64,000 nucleotides of DNA, taken from the NCBI RefSeq assembly GCF_039542385.1, contig NZ_BAABIA010000004.1, forward strand, positions 310,001-374,000, read 5' to 3'. Below are positions 8,947-17,000 of this stretch, one piece after another; the first letter of the stretch is position 1; every line of letters begins with the position of its first letter. The notes under the pieces were generated by a model, which made no database searches, was not told where the DNA came from, and saw nothing but the letters and a program-made list of their open reading frames with translations. The position numbers and the translations under genes were made by a program. The DNA is from Prosthecobacter algae (GTDB lineage: Bacteria; Verrucomicrobiota; Verrucomicrobiia; Verrucomicrobiales; Verrucomicrobiaceae).

Positions 8947-10059
8947 TCAGTCCCAAAGGATGAGGCTGCGGGCCACCTCGCCACGTTCCAGGGATTCATA
9001 GGCCTCATTGATCTGCTCCAGCGGATAGGTCTTCGTCAGCAGTTCATCCAGCAGCAGATGGCCGCTGCGGTGCAGGCCGATGAGGTTGAGGAGGTCCACC
9101 CGTGGCCGGGCACTGCCATAGAGGGTGCCTTTCAGGGTCTTTTCGGCATAGACGAGCTGGTTCACATTGATCGCCGCGCGGGCATCGGCCCGGCAGATGC
9201 CGGAAACCACGCAGGTGCCGCCTTTGCGCACGCTGTCATAAGCTTGCTCGATGGGCCTGGGCAGGCCGATGGCTTCAAACGCATAGTCCACGCCGCGTCC
9301 GCCGGTCAGGTCCTTGACGGCCTGCACCGGATCGCAGGTGCTGGCATCCACAAAATGGGTGGCCCCCATCTGCCGTGCCCAGGTTTCCTTGGAGGCCACG
9401 GTATCCACGGCAATGATCTGCGCGGTGCTGACCAGTCTGGCGCCCTGGATGATGTTCAGACCGATACCGCCGCAGCCATACACAGCGACGGTGGAGCCGG
9501 GCCGGACCTGCGCCGCGTACGTCACGGCCCCGACTCCGGTGATGACTCCGCAGCCGATCAGGGCGGCTTTCCACAGAGGGAAATCGGCGTCTATTTTCAC
9601 CACCGCCGCCTCCGGCATGGTGGAAAGGCTGCTGAAGGTGGAGACACCCGCGTAGTGGCGGATGCTGTCACCACGGGCATTGCGAAAACGGGTCTGCCCA
9701 TCGGGCATCGTGCCGGTGAAGCGCATGGCGGTGCCCATATCGCAAAGGGCCGGCTTGCCATTCAGGCAGTACTCGCAGCGGCCACAGGAGGCGCGCCAGA
9801 TGGGGATGACATGGTCCCCAGGTTGTACGGAGCTGACCCCAGGACCCACTTCCTCCACGATGCCTGCCCCTTCATGCCCCAGAATGATGGGGCAGGTCAT
9901 GGGCAGGTCGCCTTTGATCACGTGCAGGTCGCTGTGGCAGACCCCGGCGGCCTTCATCCTCACCATGACCTCACCTGCCTGCGGAGGCAGCACAGTGACC
10001 TCTTCGATCACCATTGGTTTTCCAGTTTCGTAAAGAACGGCGGCAGGGGCGGTGCGCAT
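8947..10059 (-). CDS. Zinc-dependent alcohol dehydrogenase (medium-chain family, class III-like)
   Basis: A 370-residue medium-chain dehydrogenase that oxidises an alcohol with NAD(P) or a bound nicotinamide cofactor. Catalytic zinc ligands are Cys41 (GVCHSDLH) and His62-Glu63 (GHEGAG). The structural zinc is held by Cys92, Cys95, Cys98 and Cys106 (CGRCEYC...LC). The Rossmann motif is VYGCGGIGLN. GCGVITGVGAVTYAA places it near class III / mycothiol- or NDMA-dependent dehydrogenases. There is no signal peptide. It is divergent from a secreted esterase with a 91-base intergenic region, and its stop is just before the nfeD gene on the same strand. Confidence 0.92.
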   Translation of the reverse strand: MRTAPAAVLYETGKPMVIEEVTVLPPQAGEVMVRMKAAGVCHSDLHVIKGDLPMTCPIILGHEGAGIVEEVGPGVSSVQPGDHVIPIWRASCGRCEYCLNGKPALCDMGTAMRFTGTMPDGQTRFRNARGDSIRHYAGVSTFSSLSTMPEAAVVKIDADFPLWKAALIGCGVITGVGAVTYAAQVRPGSTVAVYGCGGIGLNIIQGARLVSTAQIIAVDTVASKETWARQMGATHFVDASTCDPVQAVKDLTGGRGVDYAFEAIGLPRPIEQAYDSVRKGGTCVVSGICRADARAAINVNQLVYAEKTLKGTLYGSARPRVDLLNLIGLHRSGHLLLDELLTKTYPLEQINEAYESLERGEVARSLILWD

Positions 10060-10150
10060 GATATTTCCAGGACGATACGCCCTTCTTCATCCGAACATCC
10101 AGCCCGAAGTCGGATGAAAGCAAATCTCACCCCCGGCGTTTCTGGGCTGC

Positions 10151-11023
10151 ATGTTCACCCGACTCTTCGTCCTCGCCTGCCTTTCTGTTTCAGTCACCCT
10201 CCAGGCGGCAGAGCCTGCGACCCATGTTTATAAAAAAGTGGGGGATCGCCCGTTGAAGCTGACTCTTGTCAATCCGCCGGGCTGGAAGGCTGAAGATAAG
10301 CGTCCGGCCATGGTCTTTTTCCATGGCGGTGGCTGGGTAGGCGGTGGCCCCACGCAATTCAGTCAACACAGCGATTATCTGGCGACTCGGGGCCTGGTCT
10401 GCATCCAGGTGGAGTATCGTTTGCTCAAAGGCACTGCTGCCGATACTCCGCCGCTGGTCTGTGTGCAGGATGCGAAGTCTGCCATGCGTTGGGTCCGTGG
10501 GCATGCGGCGGAGCTGGGGATTGATCCGCAGCGCATCGGCGCAGGCGGCGGTTCAGCGGGAGGTCACCTCGCAGCTTTTGTTGGCATGGTGAAGGGCCTG
10601 GATGATCCGCAGGATGACCTCGCGATATCGCCCAAGGCCAATGCGCTGGCGCTTTTCAATCCGGTCTTTGACAATGGTCCTGACCAGGGCTGGGGGACGG
10701 CCCGGATGAAAGACCGCTACAAGGAGTTTTCTCCCGCGCACAACATCACCTCCGACGATCCTCCTGCCATCATCTTTCTAGGCACCGAGGACAAGCTGAT
10801 CCCGGTGGCCGTGGTCGCACGCTTCAAAGACGGCATGGTCAAGGCAGGCGTCCGCTGTGAAGCGCTGTTTTACGAAGGGCAGGGGCATGGTTTTTTCAAT
10901 GCAGGCAAGGCTAACAACAAGTTCTTCCATGAGACTCTCGTCGCCACGGATCGCTTTCTGGCCTCCCTGGGCTGGATCCAGGGAGAGCCAACATTGAACA
11001 CAGCGACACCGCCCAAGCCTTGA
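10151..11023 (+). CDS. Secreted alpha/beta hydrolase (BD-FAE / acetylesterase-like)
   Basis: A 290-residue exported esterase of the hormone-sensitive-lipase/BD-FAE group, probably removing acyl groups from carbohydrates. The signal peptide is MFTRLFVLACLSVSVTLQAA. The oxyanion-hole motif is HGGGW (His58), the nucleophile is Ser135 in GGGSAGGH, the acid lies in GTEDKLIP and the His in GQGHGFFN. It shares the mature N-terminal phrase VYKKVGDR with the esterase at 27916 and a related phrase (YKTVGDISL) with the one at 32556, so the three genes are paralogues. Confidence 0.9.
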   Translation: MFTRLFVLACLSVSVTLQAAEPATHVYKKVGDRPLKLTLVNPPGWKAEDKRPAMVFFHGGGWVGGGPTQFSQHSDYLATRGLVCIQVEYRLLKGTAADTPPLVCVQDAKSAMRWVRGHAAELGIDPQRIGAGGGSAGGHLAAFVGMVKGLDDPQDDLAISPKANALALFNPVFDNGPDQGWGTARMKDRYKEFSPAHNITSDDPPAIIFLGTEDKLIPVAVVARFKDGMVKAGVRCEALFYEGQGHGFFNAGKANNKFFHETLVATDRFLASLGWIQGEPTLNTATPPKP

Positions 11024-11043
11024 GGCTTAGACCTCTCCCGAAT

Positions 11044-14000
11044 TCAAGGATTCACGAGCGGCATCTTCCATTCCGATTCACCTGACCGGGGCACGATCTT
11101 CAGGAAGAAGGAGCGATGGGCGGGCAGCAGCAGGCTGTTGCTGACGTCCGGGGCCGAGGCATCGCTTCGGGGCGTCCAGGCCCCCAGGGTATTGGCTTGG
11201 CGCAGCCAATAAACGGTGTAGGAGGCGGCCCCAGGCGAGTGGTCGCCTGCCCAGAGTTGCAACTGGTCGGACACGGAGCTGTTTTTGCCGGCCGTGAAGC
11301 CATGCGTAGCGGCGAACTGCAATTGCTGCGGGGTCGAGTCCACCGGCCAGGGTAGGGCCAGAAGATTGTGCGTTTGATCCAGGATCCGCACAAACGCGCC
11401 TGTGCGCACATGACCAGTCAGCGTGTAGGTGCTGGCCTGGGCGGCGATCTTGACCATCACCCCGGTGCCTGGAGGAATGATCAGGTCATCGGCAGAAGGC
11501 TGGCTGCTGTCGCCGGTCGGCCTCCATTCATGCCGGTTGGAGGAAAGCTCCAGCCAGTACTTTTTCCATTCCATTTGCTCAAAGGTCAGTACCTGGTCTG
11601 CTTGGATGGATCCATAGGCACCTTTCAGCAGCGTCTTGGGAAACACTTGGCCAAGGGTCACATGCGGCCGCACCACCACGCGGGCTCCCGCCAGGTCGGT
11701 GGGCAGACTTTTCAGGGTGGAATTGGCAGAGGTGAGGTCCAGGGAAAGGGTCTGCCCCGTGATGCTGAGGATGTCATAACGATGTCCCGCATGGGCGCCG
11801 TCGCGCACTTCCAGGTAGCACGGCGTATGGGCAGGATAGACGGGCAGGATCTGGCCCTGGACATTCAGCGAGCTGGCCGATGCAAGGTCCCCGACAAACC
11901 CGGCATACAGGGGGGCATTGACCCAGCTTACGCCGATGGTCTGGGAACCTGGGATCAGGTCCATCTGCTGCCAGCACTGCGGCGTGCTGGCTGCGGTGAT
12001 GCCGCTGCTGTGGGTGACCCGCAGGCGGACCATGCCGCGCTGGGCAGACTGGCCTGTGACATGGCTGATGCCTGCCCAGGTGAGCTGCTCTTCATCGGTA
12101 CCCAGATCAGTAGCGATCGGTGCCATCATCAGAGGCTGCCAGTCCCGCAAATTCGTGCTGCTCTCCAGCTTGAAGGTGACATCGGTCACAATGCGTGGGC
12201 GGATGAGGTGGGCATCCACACGTCCTTCAGGTGTGGTCGTCAGCCACCAGCCGGCATCGTATTGGTGATCGCTGTTAAAGGCGTATTCGATGAGGTCATT
12301 GACATCATCTCCATCGAAATCACGGTCCTTCGCATTCGAAGATCCTGGAGCGGAATCAGGTGTCCCGGGCGTGCTGCCACTGCCGCCTGCGACTGCCTGT
12401 GTGCCGACGATCTGGACCTGGTCAAATACCGCCGTGGAAAGTGCCGCCGGGCTGGATGAGGTGACCGCCAAGCCGACATGCAGGGTGGATGGCATCCCTT
12501 CCAGGGTCACCACGCTCACGGGTGTCCAGCTCGTCCCATTGGCCGAGGCATAGGCGGTGAAGGTATCGCCGAGCCGCGCCAGTCGCACCCAGTTGTTAGG
12601 CGCAGGATTCAGGGCCGGGCCGCCGGCATAACTCGCCGCCGCATTGACACCGGACCGCCAGACAAAACCAAAGCCGTTGCCAGCACCGGTCGGCGTGGTG
12701 AACATCAGGGCATGGCGGGAGCCTGGAGTTAGGGATTCGCGAAACATCACGCCCGCCTTGCCCCAGGGATTTTGATTGCTCTGGCTGGTCACACGGGCTC
12801 GAATTTCGCCATCTCCCACCAGCCGGACTGCCGCATACTGGAAGCCGTCCTGGGTGAAGAAGATGTCCTGGCCCGCCCCTTTCAGAGTGTAGGTGCCGGT
12901 GCTGGCCTCATAGTCGGTTGAGCCTGCAACTGCCACATTCCCGATGTCCTGGCCCTGGAGGCTGATGGTCGCCGGTGGGATGTAGCTAACAATGAGTGTG
13001 TTTGAGGTGCTGCTGGCGATTGCGCTGCTGTTTTGCGCGGCTCCCGCAGGCAGGGAGATGGTGACATTTCCCTCGGCGGTTGGAGTGATGGTCACACTGT
13101 ATTGCGTGCCGCTGCCAATGAGGTTGGACGCCGTGCCATTGGTCACCACGAAGTCCGCTAAAGCCAGCCCGGTGACACTTTGCGTAAACTGTGCCTGCAG
13201 GGTAAAGGAACCTGTCTCGAGGGACGAGGGTGAAGTCAATGTCACCGCGGGTGCCACGGCGCTTTGCGAACCCACGATCTGTACATTGTCGAAAGTGGCG
13301 GTGCCGAGCTGGGTGCGTGCGCCGGAGGTGAGGGCCAGCCCCACATAAAGGGAGGATGGCAGCCCGCTCAAAGTGGTGGTGTTCACCTGCGTCCAGGCGG
13401 TGCCATTTGCCGAGGCGTAGGCCGTCAGCGTATTGCCCACCCGGACCAGCCTCACCCAGTTGTTGGGGGATGGGTTCAGGGCAGGGCCTGCGGCATAGCT
13501 GGTGGCCCCGTTGGCCGTCGGACGCCAGACGCTGCCAAAGCCATTTCCGGAGCCCGTGGGCGTGGTGAACATCATGACGTGCCGCGCGCCGCCTGTCAGG
13601 TTTTCACGGAACATGACACCTGCTTTGGCCCAGGCATTCAGGAGAGTTTGGCTGGTCACGCGGGCGCGGATTTCGCCATCGCCCGTGAGCTGTGTCAGGG
13701 CATATTGGAAGCCATCCTGAGCGAAGAAGATGTCTTCCCCGGCTGCCTGCAGGGTGTATTGGCCAGCATCGAAAGAGGTAGATCCCGTCACTTCCACTGA
13801 ACCGACATCCTGCCCCTGAAGAGTCACGGCCACGGGTGGCGCGTAAGTGACGTTGAGGTTGTTGGAGGCGGTGTTGCCAATGGCTCCGGCATTGATCACC
13901 GTGGCCGCAGGCAGGCTCAGTGTCACGTTGCCCGGTGCTGTGGGGGTCACAGTCAGGCTGTAGCTTGCACCGCTGCCGGAAAGGTTGGAGACCGTCGCGA

Positions 14001-17000
14001 GACCCACCACAAAATCGGATAGGGCCAGCCCGGTGACCGGTTGGGTAAACTGCACCTGCACGGTGAATGGTCCTGTCTCCAAGGTGGATGCCGCACTCAG
14101 GGTGACGGCCGGTGCCTGCACGCTCTGGGCACCGGTGATTTGAACGCGGTCAAACACCGCTGAGGTCGTTTGATTGATTTGGCCGGAGGTGACGGCCAGA
14201 CCGATAAAAACCTGGGAAGGCAGCCCCGTGAGAGTGGCGGTGCTTACCTGGGTCCAGGCAGTTCCGTCGGCTGAGGCGTAACCCGTCAGCACATTTCCCG
14301 CCCGCACGATGCGCACCCAGTTGTTAGGCACAGGATTCAGAGCAGGGCCTTGGGCATAGGCCGTCGCCGCATTCGCAGTGGTGCGTGCGACGAGGCCGAA
14401 GCCGTTGTTCGCCGCAGGAGGGGTGATAAACATCGTGGCATGGCGCGAGCCCGCCGTGAGATTTTCACGGATCATCACGCCCGCTTTCGCCCAGGCATTG
14501 GTATTGTCAAAGCTGCGCACCCGGGCGCGGATCTCGCCATCTCCGTCCAGCAGGACCTTGGTGAAATGAAAGCCGTCTTCATTGAAGAAGATGTCCTGGC
14601 CCGAGGCCGTCAGGGTGTAGGTGCCTGTCTCCGCATCCAGCGAGGTCGATCCGGCCAGTTGCAGGCTGCCGATGTCCTGGCCCACCAGCACGGGGGCAGG
14701 GGACTGGTAGCTGCGCGTCAGAGCTGTGGAACTCAGGTTTCCGAGGCCGCTGGAATCCTGCGCCACATTGGCCGCCAGACTCACGCTCACATCCGCCGTC
14801 GGTGTCAGCGTAAAGCTGTAGCTGCTGCCGCTGCCGGTCAGGGCCGTTGCGGTGGCACCTGTGCAGGTGATGTCCGTGAGGGTGAAGCCGGAAACCGCGT
14901 GGCTGAAGGTGGCCGTGACGGTGAAGGGTGCATTCACAGCCGGTGCTGCGGTGCTGCTGAGTGTGACGGTCACGGGCAGAGGGGCGGCTGCGGGAGCCTC
15001 ATCGATCTGCAGCAGATAGGCCGTGAGTTTGGCTGCATCCGCATCACTCAGGGTGACTCCGCTGTGAGCACGGACGGCAGCCGTCAGTGTGCTGGCAGAG
15101 CCGTCATGCAGGTAGGGGCCTGTCGCCCACAGGCCGCGCAGTGTCGGGACATCAAAACCGGTGAGCGCACCGTTCAGGCGCTTGCCGCTGGCTGGCTTGA
15201 TCGTTCCGACGTTGCTGAAAATGTTCAGGGCGCTGTTGGTGAATGCACTGCCGCTGTGGCAGCCTGCGCAGTTCATCTGGCGGAAGGTTTTTTCACCTTC
15301 CACTGCCTGGGCCGTGAGGCTGCCGTCGCTGTTGCGGTGCGGGCTGCGGGATTCGGCGGTCAGGGATTGGACATAGGCTGCGAGGGCATCCAGATCACTG
15401 CTGATACCTGCTTTGGCATCGCCTAACGGCTGATTGCGCGTGCCTGCGTGGAACTGCGCATCGCTCATCAAGCCGGTGCCTCCTGCCAGATTCCGGATCT
15501 GGCCTTCAAAGTCCTGCACCTCGTCGAAATTGCCAGACCAGTGCAGCGCACCCTGGCTGCCATGACCCTTCAGTGTGATGGTATTGCGCAGCCCTTCGCC
15601 AAAGCCTGTGAGGTCCCAGGTGCGGCCATCGTGACCTCCATCGTTGTGGCAGCCGGCGCAGGAAATGTATTCCTGCAGGGCCACCCGACTGTCGAGCGCA
15701 TCATAGAAGAGCTGCTTGCCCGTCAGCACCTGAGGGGAAAGCCTTTCGGTATTGACGGTGCCCACGGTGACGGGTGCAGGCGGCAATTGCGCACTGCCGC
15801 CCAGAATGCCGCTGATGTCATGAATGGTGACACTGCGGTCCATGAAATTCTGCACATACAGGGTGCGGCCATCTGGCGAAACAGCCAGCCCCTGCGGCGC
15901 ACGGCCAGTGCTGAATCGCATCAACTCCTGCTGGGACCAGGCATCCACAACTGCGACTGAGCGGCTGCTTTCCAGCGCCACAAAGAGGTAGCCTCCCCAG
16001 GGATCAAATGCCGCCGCGCTGGGCATGCCGGCATTGTCAAAGTCCACCCGCCCCGCATAGTCCTCGGCCTGTGCCGTCAGATTGACTCGGCTGGCGATCG
16101 CACGCAGCGTCTGGTCATGGTTCAGCCCCACGCCGTTGCGGAGAGTGCCGCGCCGGATGTTGTCCTGCTTGGAGGGGACCCAGCCGTAAAGGCCATCGGG
16201 GGAGAGGGCCATGGCCCCCAAATAGTTAGGCAGGCCGCGGGCCGATGTGGGGGTGTCTTCCGCCTCGCTGTGCTGCAAGATAATGGTTTTTTCGATGGCC
16301 AGGGTGGCGGCATTCAGCACCACCACTTCACCTCCTTTGCCCGCCGTGTCCGGGGTGGCGGTGTTCTCTCCGGGCAGCGGCGGTGTGATGAAACGGCTGG
16401 CATAAATGCGCCCGCCATTGGTACTGACTGAAAGGTGGCGCACATGCAGGCCCACCTCCTGCACGCTCACGGTGGCCGCCGTCTGCGGATTCAGTTTGAG
16501 CACCTGACCGGAGTTTTCCAGAGCCACAAAGGCGGCAGTGCCGTTCGGATCAAAAGCCAGGCCGAACGGGCGCGAGCCGCGTGGCAGGCTCACCGTGGAG
16601 GCGATGGCAAAGGTGCTGCTGTTGAGGATGGAGAGCGTGGCGCTCTCCGCATTCACCACCCAGGCGCGGCCATCGGGAGCTATGGCCACACTGCGCGGGG
16701 CGGTGCCCACGGTGGTTTCAGCCAGCTTGGTCCGTGTCACGGCATCCAGCACCGTCACGCTGTCGCTGTCAGGATTCACCACCCAAATGCGGTCGTTGCC
16801 AGCGGCACGGTCTTCAAAGGCAATGCTGGTGGAATTGGTGGGTTTTTTCGCCGTCAGCGGCGCGTGGATCACTTGGTTCACGGTGGTTGTGGCCACCACA
16901 CCTGTGTCGTCCGTGGCTGTCAATGTCACCAGATAGCGGCCAGGTGCGGCGTATGGGTGCAGGGCCAGGGTCGCCGTGCTGTAGTCTGTCACCGGACTGC

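Noticed and set aside
8911..10233. 440-codon plus-strand frame opposite the alcohol dehydrogenase
   Set aside because: Antisense artefact; no domain features, low-complexity His/Gly/Ala content.
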